Assembly: GCF_964204645.1 (NCBI RefSeq)
Contig: NC_134036.1
Span: 8,232,704 to 8,296,703, forward strand
From: Tubulanus polymorphus
Taxonomy: Eukaryota > Nemertea > Palaeonemertea > Tubulaniformes > Tubulanidae
DNA: 64,000 nucleotides
Reading direction: 5' to 3'
Below are positions 22,881 to 32,394 of this stretch, one piece after another. A program made the translations under genes and the position numbers. The first letter of the stretch is position 1. Each line of letters opens with the position of its first letter. Under the pieces are notes generated by a model that saw nothing but the letters and a program-made list of their open reading frames with translations, did no database searches and was not told the DNA's origin.

Positions 22881-23488
22881 TAAATAAATTCATATTTAAA
22901 TGGGTGTTGTAATCTAAATAGTAATTTTGATCTTTTAATATTTTTCAACTTATCCATATATTCATTATGTAAATCATGTGGAATAATATCATTTTCCTCA
23001 AGTGCATTTTTCATTGATTTTCTATCTGCATTGTTGAATAAAACTAGAAATCTAATGTTTTCTCTAAAGTCTTTAACAATTGAATTATATTTTTGATTTA
23101 AAACCCAAGTTGTTATCCCAAAATGTCTCCCAGAGAAAGCTAAATAACATAACTCACTTTCTCTAACTTTTGAATCATGTAAATTTGCACAATCATCTAT
23201 GATAAATAATGTATTTGATCCTTTATAAATATCAATTGCTATTTTTATACAATTATCTAAATTTTCTTTTACTGTTTTAGGATCTAATATAATAAATTTA
23301 TTATTTCTAGTAATATTTCTATCATAAGTTTGATTAAATTCATATGTTGGACAAAATAATACTATATTATCAAAATAGTTTTTGTAAACAGTTTCTAATA
23401 AATTTAATATAAAATAAGTTTTTCCACAATTTGTTACACCAGAAATTAACATATTATGAGGCTCAAATATGAATAATTCCTTATTCAT
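22880..23488 (-). CDS. A32/FtsK-HerA-type DNA packaging ATPase, 202 aa
   Basis: Walker A is G-V-T-N-C-G-K-T at residues 17-24 and Walker B is NTLFIIDD at about 92-99, followed by a sensor-like FSGRHFGITTWVLNQ. This is the pattern of the small packaging ATPases of Polintons, virophages and large DNA viruses, which drive genome translocation into the capsid. The start at 23488 lies in ATATATAAATG, directly abutting the stop of the integrase chromodomain frame (23489-23491). No frameshift is seen and length is typical for the family. The lack of a full late-type T-run before this gene is compensated by AATTAAAAATATATAAATG. Confidence 0.9.
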   Translation of the reverse strand: MNKELFIFEPHNMLISGVTNCGKTYFILNLLETVYKNYFDNIVLFCPTYEFNQTYDRNITRNNKFIILDPKTVKENLDNCIKIAIDIYKGSNTLFIIDDCANLHDSKVRESELCYLAFSGRHFGITTWVLNQKYNSIVKDFRENIRFLVLFNNADRKSMKNALEENDIIPHDLHNEYMDKLKNIKRSKLLFRLQHPFKYEFI

Positions 23489-24616
23489 TTATATATTTTT
23501 AATTTTACTTGATAATATCCATTCATTGAATTTATCTGGCCATCCAACCCATTTTACTAAAGAATATTTTTTTCTTTTAATAGTTTTTGTTTTTAATACT
23601 TTTTCAATTTTATATTCTTGTTCTAGATTTTCAGTAGTTAAACTTAATTCTTCTTCATAAAAGTAACCATCAACTTCTTCACCATCTAAATCTTCTAATT
23701 AATAGACATATGGTTTTGTTGTTATTACCTTTTTTATTTTATATATTTCTCTAGTAAAATTTCGATCGTATCCTTTGTCAAATATCTTTTTATACTTAGA
23801 AATTCTAACATTTTGACCAACTTTAAATTTAGGTTCACCAAAATCATCTATAAGAAATGCTCCATATAAATTATTCCAAACAATTTCAGCATTTTCAGAT
23901 TTTCTAGCATCAATAGGTTTCATTCCAATAGAAGAATGATAAGAATTATTATATCCTTCTATCAATTTTGGTAAAACATCAATCCATTTAAAAGTATTAT
24001 TTGCTGTAAAATATTTCCACATTCTTGTTCTTAATGTTCTATTAAATCGTTCAACAACTGCTGCTTTTTTATCTGATTTTGTTGAAAAATATTTAATATT
24101 ATGATTATCTAAGAGTTCATGAACAAGTGAATTATCAAATTCTTTTCCATCATCAAATTGTATTTTTTCTGGTTTTAGTTTATCATCCGAAAGAAATTTT
24201 CTTAAAACATGTGATGTTTGTGCAGCATCTTTTCTATAAAGTGGGAAGCTCCATACATAACGACTAAAAATATCAATTATATTCAATAACCACCAATAAT
24301 CATCATTATCTTTCTTAACATTTTTCATATCAATTAAATCTCCTTGCCACTGTTGATCTACATAACTTACCATAGTTTTACGAGTTTTATATTTTCTAAC
24401 AATTTTTTTATGTGTTGTATATGTTGGTTGTTCTAACATAAATTCATTTATATCTTTATATTTAACTAAATTTTGTGGGATTATCTTATCTAATTTATCT
24501 TGTTTTACTTTACGCCATATATTTTTAGTAGAAGAATAAGCAACCGAACTCTCAGGGTTGTAATATAAATTTCTTAAATATTGTTCTTTAGTATTAGGAG
24601 TTTTTTTACCACTCAT
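23489..24616 (-). pseudogene. int: retrovirus-like integrase with chromodomain, interrupted by one TAA
   Basis: Frame of 376 codons from ATG 24616 (in GGATATATAAATG) to TAA 23489-23491. Catalytic core: D93 in QGDLIDM, D155 in FDDGKEF, E189 in VVERFNRTLR (DDE integrase, RNase H fold). An SH3-like segment follows (FKVGQNVRISKYKK). Codon 306 is TAA (23699-23701). After it, in the same frame and with no new start signal, lies an acidic linker and a chromodomain (YKIEKVLKT…KYSLVKWVGW, then NEWI), as is normal at the C-terminus of Polinton integrases. The true gene therefore spans the stop. The core can still be made, but without the chromatin-targeting domain unless the stop is read through. Identical TIRs mean the stop is young, polymorphic or an assembly error. 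Confidence 0.88.
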
Positions 24617-24646
24617 TTATATATCCTTAATTTTAACTTTATATTT

Positions 24647-25894
24647 CTAATATTGAATACTATCTAATTGTGAATTTACAATATTTAATTGCGCGTCAGA
24701 TATAATATAAATGTGCATTTTAAAATTTTTGATTCCTTTTTTCTTTGTTATGAATAATTGTATTCCATCTTTTGTATTTTGTAGTTTTTTCCCAGAACCA
24801 TGTAATGAATTATCTTCAGTTGTTCTAAAATCTAACCATAATGCATATTTATTACCGGTATAATAATCAATTTGATTAATGTTACAATTTTCAAATGATT
24901 TTACTTTTTCATTCATAAAATGTTTTTTAATTTCTACCCATTGATCTATCATTCTCATTCCTTGACAAAATATTTTATTTGCTATTCCTTCGATAGTTAT
25001 TTCTACTTTTGTTATTTCAGGATTATAATAATTGTCAACATTTATTGCACCATTAGTATATGTTCCAATGGTAAAAAATATTAATATACCTTTAATAGAT
25101 CTTCTTGGGAAGTTAATATTCTCATTAATTATTTCATCATTTGCATTAATAGTTACAGTTTTAAATTTATCAATATAATCATATAATAATGAAAACCCTT
25201 GATTGTATTGAGTTTGAATTATACTTGAAATATTTTCATCAGTTACTGTATCATATTCTAAACATATATTCGATAATTTATAACTCATATCTTTATTAAC
25301 GCTAGATAATACAATTTCATTTACAGGAGCAAATGTTATCTCAAATATAATATCTTCTTGAATTGCGTATTTATATAAAGGTGCATTATTATTTATCAAT
25401 TCAAAGTCTAATGGAATTTTATATTTGCTTCCATATATACTTTTTATCAATCTATCTACATCATTTGTTAATATTGCGCTATTAGCTTCTGATCTTAATT
25501 TATTTTGGTTTTCTGATTGAATTCCTTGAAATATCATATTATTTCTATTTTCTTTAGTTAACCATAAATCTTTATAATGCATAAATAAATTATAATCATC
25601 TAATGAGAAAACTGTTTCTGGACCAATCTTTATTGTTAACTTTTTAATCAAATATCTCCCAACATTATCAACAACATAATTATTATTATTACCGATTACT
25701 TTTATATCAGCTGATAAATAAATACTATTTGGAACATAAAAAGTATTTTGTGTTAATCTAGGAATTCTAACGTATAAAGTTTCATCGGGATTAATATTTG
25801 AAGGGTTGTGAGTAATTATATGATGTGATCTTTCTGCTTTAATAGCATTAGATATTCTAGAAATCTTAGAAGGACTTATATAACTCCCACTCAT
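24647..25894 (-). CDS. probable major capsid protein (double jelly-roll), 415 aa
   Basis: Starts at 25894 in TAATTTTTTTGTTAAATAAATG. The protein is beta-rich and free of membrane helices. It carries blocks I associate with a Polinton capsid-like family widespread in invertebrates (often annotated as F54H12.2-like): VGRYLIKKLTIKIG, YKDLWLTKE, IYGSKYKIPLDFELINN, INENINFPRRSIKG, DFRTTEDNSLHGSGKKL and a C-terminal ISDAQLNIVNSQL. Length is somewhat below adenovirus-type hexons. It lies between the integrase and the 478-residue membrane protein, as structural genes do in this element. Assignment as major capsid protein is family knowledge plus inference; structure prediction would settle it. Confidence 0.75.
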   Translation of the reverse strand: MSGSYISPSKISRISNAIKAERSHHIITHNPSNINPDETLYVRIPRLTQNTFYVPNSIYLSADIKVIGNNNNYVVDNVGRYLIKKLTIKIGPETVFSLDDYNLFMHYKDLWLTKENRNNMIFQGIQSENQNKLRSEANSAILTNDVDRLIKSIYGSKYKIPLDFELINNNAPLYKYAIQEDIIFEITFAPVNEIVLSSVNKDMSYKLSNICLEYDTVTDENISSIIQTQYNQGFSLLYDYIDKFKTVTINANDEIINENINFPRRSIKGILIFFTIGTYTNGAINVDNYYNPEITKVEITIEGIANKIFCQGMRMIDQWVEIKKHFMNEKVKSFENCNINQIDYYTGNKYALWLDFRTTEDNSLHGSGKKLQNTKDGIQLFITKKKGIKNFKMHIYIISDAQLNIVNSQLDSIQY

Positions 25895-25931
25895 TTATTT
25901 AACAAAAAAATTAATTATTTATTTTTTGATA

Positions 25932-27368
25932 TCATGGTTCACTTGATATTTTTGATATCATATTTACTAAACCAAAAATAATAGCACTTACAACTGTAAT
26001 TAAAAATAAAATAATATGTTCAGCAGCAAAGTTAATAATGTTTCCTGCAGATTTCAATATAAAACCAACAATTGAAGCAATAACTCCTGGTAAAGCTGCA
26101 GCAGATTTCTTTGATAGTTCCCATAAATATTTTGCTAATTTCTTTAAACCATCCTTTACTTTATCTTGTATAGAATTATTACCTGGAGGTTTATCTGGTT
26201 TATTGGGAGTAGGAGTAGATTTTAATGAATTTGAAATAGCTAAACCAATTGTTGTAAATAACATAGTTACAGCTGTTACAATTGAAAGAATTGTTATACC
26301 TTCTAATTTAAATAATAATCTTATTCTGTCTTTTAATGATATTTCAGAATCTGGTTTTATCAACAAATCTTTAAAAATAACTTTTAATCTATTAATATTA
26401 TAATCATATGATTTTAACAATAATTTAATTTCTTCTTTCTGTACTTCTAAATTATCTTTTAAATTACTAATTTCTTTTTCTAAACGTAATTCTTTTTGCC
26501 TATATTCTATTTCATCAATTACTTGATGATCTAAATCAGACTTTAATTGTTCTATTTCTTTATTTTTATCAGTTAATTCTTTTTCCAAATACGTAATTTT
26601 TTGATCTCTTATACTTTTATTATATGCAATTTTATCAGATGCTAGTTTTATACTAATAATTTCTCTAATTGCTTTATCAGAAAATATATCTAAATCTTCT
26701 AATTCTTGATATGTTGCATCAAGTAATCCATTTGGTAAAAGTTTTTCAGTTTGAACTTCTCTTGAATTAGGTTTACTAGTTTTGGAATTAATAACTTCTT
26801 TAGGAATTTTTTTTTGTCTTAAATTTGCATTAATTATATCAAAAAATTTAGCATTTCTTTGTTTAAATTCTTTTAAATTATAATCTCTTTCTTCTTGTGT
26901 AACATCGGTTATAACATCATCAATGATTTTCTTAATTCTATCTGGTTTAAATAAATTAAAAGTTGATTTTGTTATTATTTTATCACCACTTTTAAGATTT
27001 AAAATCTTAAAATAATAGTCGCCTTTCAATTTCCAATAATAATCACCATTTAAATATTTTAAATCTTTTACTAAATAATTCATACCTTTATTTGTTATAT
27101 TGAAACCAGATCTTTTTAATATTGGTTTAAATTCATGAATAATTTCATTATAATTGTATTCTTTTTCTGTTATTTCTGGTACTTCATTTTCAATACTTAT
27201 CTTTGAACGTGCTTTGTCAATATATTGAGGTGTAGTTAAATTAGAATTATATGCTGTTTCATTACCATCATTAAAACTTGTTTCATCAAAATCAGGTGGT
27301 TGTTCATCAGTTATACCAGGTTCATCAAAAGGATCCATTCCAATATCTTCTACACCTTCTACATCCAT
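25932..27368 (-). CDS. coiled-coil membrane protein, 478 aa, Polinton-associated
   Basis: The start at 27368 is set by TAATTTTTTTATTATATAAATG. Acidic N-terminus (residues 1-45), a globular middle with YYWKLKGDYYFKIL, a long coiled coil at about 240-330, then hydrophobic segments at about 352-375 and 425-475 (AALPGVIASIVGFIL; HIILFLITVVSAIIFGLVNMI). The last part matches a family I have seen repeatedly next to Polinton capsid genes, with the motif AALPG(V/I)I(A/G)SIV. Its function is unknown; a virion-membrane or membrane-lytic structural role is plausible. The frame is intact. Confidence 0.75.
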   Translation of the reverse strand: MDVEGVEDIGMDPFDEPGITDEQPPDFDETSFNDGNETAYNSNLTTPQYIDKARSKISIENEVPEITEKEYNYNEIIHEFKPILKRSGFNITNKGMNYLVKDLKYLNGDYYWKLKGDYYFKILNLKSGDKIITKSTFNLFKPDRIKKIIDDVITDVTQEERDYNLKEFKQRNAKFFDIINANLRQKKIPKEVINSKTSKPNSREVQTEKLLPNGLLDATYQELEDLDIFSDKAIREIISIKLASDKIAYNKSIRDQKITYLEKELTDKNKEIEQLKSDLDHQVIDEIEYRQKELRLEKEISNLKDNLEVQKEEIKLLLKSYDYNINRLKVIFKDLLIKPDSEISLKDRIRLLFKLEGITILSIVTAVTMLFTTIGLAISNSLKSTPTPNKPDKPPGNNSIQDKVKDGLKKLAKYLWELSKKSAAALPGVIASIVGFILKSAGNIINFAAEHIILFLITVVSAIIFGLVNMISKISSEP

Positions 27369-27384
27369 TTATATAATAAAAAAA

Positions 27385-28773
27385 TTAAAATTTAAAATAT
27401 AATATTCCTCCGATTACAATTCCTATACAAGTTATAGCTAATTTAGTATTTTCATGGGATTTATTATCATTATCAGTTTTAATTATATCATGTTGAATTT
27501 TATCAGTTCTATTATTTTCTGATGTATTGTAATCTTTTATTTTAGAATCATTATTTAATTTAATATTCTTAGTTTTAGTTTCAGTTGATTGAATGTGTTT
27601 TTTATTTTTATCACCTTCCATTAATTTTGGAGCAGTAATAATCTTTTTATTTATATCATTTAATCCAAATGAATTATTTATTGTTGCAGTTTTAATTAGA
27701 TTATTATAACCAATTATGTTTCCCATCTTTAATACTAAATCATTAGAAATAATTAATAGATTAGGGCCTATACAATAATTAAGTCTTACATGAGATTTAT
27801 CTAAATAATTTTGATATCTTATAATGTTTTCTGGAATCGATCTATTTTTATCATCATGTATGGAATCTTCAAATAATACTTTGAATTGTTTCTGTGTATC
27901 AAATGATGTATTCAAATTTCCAATTATCGGTGATCTTGTTTCAACTTGTGATCCTAGAATACATATCAAATAAATTCTAATAGATTGATTTATTCTTTCT
28001 ATACCTGATTTAGTAAAACCTTCACTATTTTCTAAAATAAAATAAACCCAACCATTATTGTTTTCTTGTTTTAAATTATCATAAAATTTTGGTAATTTAT
28101 TGAAATTTAATGTTTCTAAATCCTTTGTTTCTATTTTACCATAACCTAATTTATTATTATAGATATTATAAAAACTATTAGATGGTATGGGAAGTGCACA
28201 ATATTCTGCAATCTTTCTAGGGCATGGAAGTTATCTTATTGTTCCAATTTTTGTTCTAAAATCAGAATTATTTATATCTATATTAAATTCATTGCAAATT
28301 TTATAAAACTTTGATAAATTAATATTATTATCTAATTCTTTAAAATATCTAGATCCTGGTAAAGCGCACTCTAATTCATTTAATATTATTCTGATTTGAA
28401 AGTATGTATGAAATCTAAATAAACTTTGAATTAGTTTATATTTAGAATTATTCAAATGATCATTCCAACTAATTCCACAACCTGTTGTTGCACAATAAAC
28501 AGCAAAATTTAATTGATTCTGCCAATACTTCATATTAGATTTTAATAACCATTGTTTTTCATCTTTCAATTTTTTAAAATTAATTAAATATACATGAAAT
28601 ATATTTTCCATCTTTGCATTAAAATTATTAGTTTCAGTAACATAAATATATAAATTAGTTAATGAATCTAAAACTTCATTTCTATATGTAATATCTTTAT
28701 TAAAATCTATTGCTGGAATATTATATTTAATTGATTTATTATATTGGAAAGCTTTTGGAAAACTATCTACCAT
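27385..28773 (-). pseudogene. Polinton-associated protein, 462 codons, interrupted by one TAA
   Basis: One frame runs from ATG 28773 (TAATTTTTTAATTATATAAATG) to TAA 27385-27387. Codon 181 is TAA (28231-28233). The sequence continues in the same frame directly after it (PRKIAEYCALPIP…). There is no start signal and no ATG for 87 codons, so this is one gene with a nonsense codon, not two genes. The N-terminal part has NFAVYCATTGCGISWNDHL and a helical RFHTYFQIRIILNELECALPG block, both typical of an uncharacterised family seen in invertebrate Polintons. The C-terminus has a single hydrophobic anchor (AITCIGIVIGGILYF). The stop codon of the gene forms the first bases of the TAATTTTTTT signal of the next gene. 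Function unknown. Confidence 0.8.
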
Positions 28774-28789
28774 TTATATAATTAAAAAA

Positions 28790-29224
28790 TTAATAATTTA
28801 TTAATTCTTTTAATAATTTATCTTGTTCTTCAACTGTTATATGACCATTTAAACTTATTATATAATCTAGTGTGTTCTTTAATTTATTAATTTCTTTTAT
28901 ATTAGTTTTAATTTTTTCTTTATTACTTTTTATATTTAATTTTGAACTTATACCAGTTAAAACACTTGAACTTAATCCTAATACACCAATTGATATAGCT
29001 AAAGGTGTTAATGGACTGAATATTGCTAAAAATGTTATTACAGAACTAATTGTAACCGAACCACTTATAATCAAATAATATATAATTTTACTTTTTAAAT
29101 ATTTTTTCTTTTTTATCTTTAAGTCACTTTCAAATTCTAATATTTGTTTTTCTAAATATGTTTTTAATTTAGTTTTATTTATATCATGAGGAATAATATC
29201 AATACTATCAACTTTATCTTCCAT
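28790..29224 (-). CDS. membrane protein with coiled coils, 144 aa
   Basis: Starts at 29224 in TAATTTTTTTTCTAAATAAATG. N-terminal lysine-rich helix (DLKIKKKKYLKSK), a hydrophobic hairpin at about 46-92 (IIYYLIISGSVTISSV and the glycine/leucine-rich stretch after it), then a second charged helix (NKEKIKTNIKEINKLKN). Its TAA stop overlaps the T-run of the next gene's start signal. No family recognised; probably a virion or host-membrane component. Confidence 0.75.
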   Translation of the reverse strand: MEDKVDSIDIIPHDINKTKLKTYLEKQILEFESDLKIKKKKYLKSKIIYYLIISGSVTISSVITFLAIFSPLTPLAISIGVLGLSSSVLTGISSKLNIKSNKEKIKTNIKEINKLKNTLDYIISLNGHITVEEQDKLLKELINY

Positions 29225-29243
29225 TTATTTAGAAAAAAAATTA

Positions 29244-29666
29244 CTAATTAGTAAACTTATAAGCAACAAATATAACAATAACTGTTCCACCTAAAATCCA
29301 AATTATTTCATATTTCTGTTGTTCTTTACTTGGGGTATAATAATCTGATAATTTAGGTTTGTATAGATGTAATTTTTCTTTATTGGTTACCGCGTTATAT
29401 AAACTCATTGCATCATCAACTGATTGAAAATCTCTATGTGAAATCTTCTGATCATATAATTCTTTATTGATGTAATCCATATAGTTTTGTCTCTTTTCTC
29501 TATATTCTTCTGCAGCTTTATTGTATTTCTCTAACGCTAAGTTATGTCTTCTTTGTTCTCCTAATGAACTATTTTTATCAATATGTTTAAATAAATAACC
29601 ACCACCAGTAAATGCTAAAGCGTTAACAATTGCCGATCCTATAATAGTTATAATTGCAGAAGCCAT
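29244..29666 (-). CDS. small two-helix membrane protein, 140 aa
   Basis: Starts at 29666 in TAATTTTTTTGCTAAATAAATG. One hydrophobic helix lies at the N-terminus (IITIIGSAIVNALAFTGGGYLF) and one at the C-terminus (IIWILGGTVIVIFVAYKF). Between them is a charged coiled coil (EQRRHNLALEKYNKAAEEY) and a LSDYYTPSKEQQ motif. I have seen this arrangement in small proteins adjoining Polinton capsid genes, but no function is established. Likely a virion-associated membrane protein. Confidence 0.75.
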   Translation of the reverse strand: MASAIITIIGSAIVNALAFTGGGYLFKHIDKNSSLGEQRRHNLALEKYNKAAEEYREKRQNYMDYINKELYDQKISHRDFQSVDDAMSLYNAVTNKEKLHLYKPKLSDYYTPSKEQQKYEIIWILGGTVIVIFVAYKFTN

Positions 29667-29690
29667 TTATTTAGCAAAAAAATTACGCAT

Positions 29691-29912
29691 TTATATGGGA
29701 GGAATATATTTTTGTTTTTCCAAATAATCAATTGTTAAATTAGATAAAGTAACTGCTAACGTTAACTTTAAAATATCATTTATATCAAATCTATCAACAT
29801 TAACACTTCCCATTTTGAATACTTTTTTTAATACCATTGAATAACCAACAGTTCCAACTGATAGTAATGCACCATTATATAATCCAGTTATTATCCACTT
29901 ATTATCACTCAT
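29691..29912 (-). CDS. very small membrane-associated protein, 73 aa
   Basis: Starts at 29912, immediately after the stop of the upstream gene (GATAAATAAATG). The N-terminal half contains a moderately hydrophobic helix (GLYNGALLSVGTVGYSMVL), followed by a second amphipathic helix (DILKLTLAVTLSNLTIDYL). It is short but has its own strong start signal and unbroken frame. Function unknown. Confidence 0.7.
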   Translation of the reverse strand: MSDNKWIITGLYNGALLSVGTVGYSMVLKKVFKMGSVNVDRFDINDILKLTLAVTLSNLTIDYLEKQKYIPPI

Positions 29913-30254
29913 TTATTTATCAAAAAAATTACTATCATCAAAATATTTAGTTAACTTATTTATGATTAATTCAACATTTATTTCATTACTAGTTTTATGA
30001 TTATCATATATTTTGGATAATATGTTTTTAATATCTTCAATAATTCCATCTTCATTTAATTCATAATATTCTAATGGTGATTTAATTAAATCAATTACTT
30101 TTTCTATATTATACTTTTCTTTATCAATCATTGATGCATTGTTAAATGATTTACTTTTTATATCAGTAATGACATCATTTAGTTTAATTCTCATTTCTTT
30201 ACTATGTTTAAAATCAAACCCAAAACATATACTCTGTCCAACAGTTATATTCAT
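29913..30254 (-). CDS. small soluble protein, 113 aa, unknown
   Basis: Starts at 30254 in TAATTTTTTTCACTATATAAATG. Helical and charged, no membrane segment, no recognisable motif. The last codons (SNFFDK, stop) lie within the T-run and ATAAATG of the next gene, so coding sequence and start signal are superimposed. Confidence 0.7.
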   Translation of the reverse strand: MNITVGQSICFGFDFKHSKEMRIKLNDVITDIKSKSFNNASMIDKEKYNIEKVIDLIKSPLEYYELNEDGIIEDIKNILSKIYDNHKTSNEINVELIINKLTKYFDDSNFFDK

Positions 30255-30271
30255 TTATATAGTGAAAAAAA

Positions 30272-31024
30272 TTACTCTCTACATCTTATAACTAATTCAT
30301 AAATTACAGGGAAATTATTTAAATCAATTAAGTATCCATTATGATTTCTAATTTCTAATCTAAAATTATTAAAACGAGAAATGCATGGTTTGAAATCACA
30401 TTCTGTTAAATTATAATTTATTTGCGTTCCAAATTCTTTAACATTCTTCAATGGTAAAATGTTTAGTAAACCAGAATTACAAGTTATATCTTTAGTTGCT
30501 TCGAATGTTTTTGTAGGATCAATTAAATTGCAATAAATATAAAAATGTGTGTAAGGTATCAAGTTTGGTGTAGCATCAACATTTGAATAAAGTTTATCTG
30601 GTGTAATTCCTAACAGTTTAGCTATAGGTTTTTTAACTAAAAATTGATATTTTTCACTACGAGTTAACCTAATCCTTATTTTATCAGAACTATCACTTTT
30701 TAAAAATCTAATACTAAACCCGGAATTACTACCTAATTTGTGCCAGGCTTTTCTATTAATTTCTTGTGACAATGTATCTAAATTATATAACCCTGGTTTT
30801 AGATATAAATGATACCTTTTATTTTTTTCCTGAACTATAAACAATTGATGATCAATAGTTTTACCCGTTATATTATAAAAAGAATTACATAAACTTATAT
30901 TAACTAATTTTAAATCTACACAATTCTTAAATTCTCTATCTAATTGTACTAGTAAATTATGAGATTTATAATTTGTAAGTCTTCTAGAATCAACAAATAT
31001 TCTGTATTCTTTTAGTTCTACCAT
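30272..31024 (-). CDS. probable minor capsid (penton-type) protein, 250 aa
   Basis: The start at 31024 lies in TAATTTTTTTATGTTATAAATAATG, the only gene whose signal has two extra bases before the ATG. The protein is beta-rich without membrane helices. It includes FKNCVDLKLVNISLCNSFYN, LKPGLYNLDTLSQEINRKA, IAKLLGITPD and a FYIYCNLIDPTKTF block. These features resemble a Polinton protein group that I associate with the minor capsid or penton. Length near 250 fits a single jelly-roll penton. Function is inferred from family and context. Confidence 0.6.
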   Translation of the reverse strand: MVELKEYRIFVDSRRLTNYKSHNLLVQLDREFKNCVDLKLVNISLCNSFYNITGKTIDHQLFIVQEKNKRYHLYLKPGLYNLDTLSQEINRKAWHKLGSNSGFSIRFLKSDSSDKIRIRLTRSEKYQFLVKKPIAKLLGITPDKLYSNVDATPNLIPYTHFYIYCNLIDPTKTFEATKDITCNSGLLNILPLKNVKEFGTQINYNLTECDFKPCISRFNNFRLEIRNHNGYLIDLNNFPVIYELVIRCRE

Positions 31025-31092
31025 TATTTATAACATAAAAAAATTACCGCTCATCACTAAAAATTAATTTTAATAAAATTTTTCCTTAATAA

Positions 31093-32394
31093 ATGGATGA
31101 GAAGATAGCATGCGAAATTTGTGGTGAACTTCTAAGAAAAAGTAATATGGCTCGACATATGAAAAAACATAATGAAAATTATAAACCCCCTAAAATAAAC
31201 TGTCCAAATTGTAATAAAACATTCTCTAGAAATTATTTCAAAAAACATTTAGAGAAGTGTAGAATTAATGGTGCAACAGCTAATGTTGATAATAATTCTG
31301 TTGAAGTTGAACCTGAAATCATTTGGAAAAGACCTTTCTTATTCTATGATAAGGATAATATAAAAGATCATTTCTGTGAGCCTTGTCGAATAAAATATAA
31401 CCCTGAAAATATAGAAGATTGGGAGAATCATCAATTTCGTAAAGCACATATAGATAAAATTTCTAATAAATTTGAAACTGAATTCAATGAAAGAAAAAAT
31501 AATTTATTAGAAAAAATAAAATATGAGAAAACGTTACCAGATAATGAAGAAACAGTTGAAAAGTTAGAAAAACAATATAATGAATTAACAAGAAAAACAT
31601 ATTATTGTAAATATTGTAAATTGATTATTACAACAAGTAATTCAAATCTACATAATAGAACAATAAAACATAAAGAAAACGTAAGAAAATACCAAGAGCT
31701 TAATGAAGATCTATTACCAAGAAATTATAAACAAAAATGCCCACAATGTAGTTATGCGACCTTAAGGCAAGAAGGTACTGTGTTATTTTGTGTTGATTGT
31801 GGATGGCAAAAGAATTTATGGGATGAAGAAAAAACTAGAAATTTTCTTATAGATCCAAAATTAAATTATCTTGATGAAATTTTTAAAATATTTTCTATAG
31901 AAGATCATACACCAGAATATATGCAATGGCTTGAAAAAATGAAAATAATAGAAAATAAAAATGGTGAAATAACTAAAAAAGATATTATAAAAACCATTAT
32001 TCCACCAACATTTAACACAAAACAAAAGAAAATGTATTTATATTTATTATTTAACGATTATTATGAAAAACCTAAATTAACAGAAGAAGATATGAAAAAT
32101 ATAAAAAAAATATTCAAACAAATATTAATGTATCATTTGGAAAATAGAATAACAGATTCAATAAATTATGAATTCTTTTTAAATAAGATTGTAAATTATT
32201 TAAACCTAGATATTATAATTCCATTTGATGAATTAACAAACAAAAAGAAACAAAGAGAGCGAGATGAAATGTGGAACAAGATAGAACTTTATTTAAATGA
32301 GAAAAATGGAATGGAAGAAGAACCTGAACAATTAAATGAAAATGAAGAAGCTAATAGTGATTTCGAGTATGATGATATTGATTTTATGTTTTAA
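31093..32394 (+). CDS. multi-zinc-finger protein with zinc ribbon, 433 aa
   Basis: Start at 31093 in TTAATAAATG. Two N-terminal fingers: C7-C10-H22-H26 and C37-C40-H52-C56. A matrin-like finger (FCEPCRIKY…H…H) lies near residues 94-120, a U1C-like finger (YCKYCKLIITTSNSNLH…H) near 172-195, and a zinc ribbon (CPQC…FCVDCG) at about 216-235. The C-terminal half is charged and helical and ends acidic (EYDDIDFMF). The ribbon resembles those of transcription factors, so it could act on the element's uniform promoters; this is a guess. It is transcribed against its neighbours and converges with polB: the two stop codons share the TTAA at 32391-32394. Confidence 0.85.
   Translation: MDEKIACEICGELLRKSNMARHMKKHNENYKPPKINCPNCNKTFSRNYFKKHLEKCRINGATANVDNNSVEVEPEIIWKRPFLFYDKDNIKDHFCEPCRIKYNPENIEDWENHQFRKAHIDKISNKFETEFNERKNNLLEKIKYEKTLPDNEETVEKLEKQYNELTRKTYYCKYCKLIITTSNSNLHNRTIKHKENVRKYQELNEDLLPRNYKQKCPQCSYATLRQEGTVLFCVDCGWQKNLWDEEKTRNFLIDPKLNYLDEIFKIFSIEDHTPEYMQWLEKMKIIENKNGEITKKDIIKTIIPPTFNTKQKKMYLYLLFNDYYEKPKLTEEDMKNIKKIFKQILMYHLENRITDSINYEFFLNKIVNYLNLDIIIPFDELTNKKKQRERDEMWNKIELYLNEKNGMEEEPEQLNENEEANSDFEYDDIDFMF

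Noticed and set aside
27385-27969. Separate 194-residue gene starting at 27969
   Set aside because: It lacks the element-wide start signal, and the same frame continues upstream without interruption to the TAA at 28231, then into the upstream gene.
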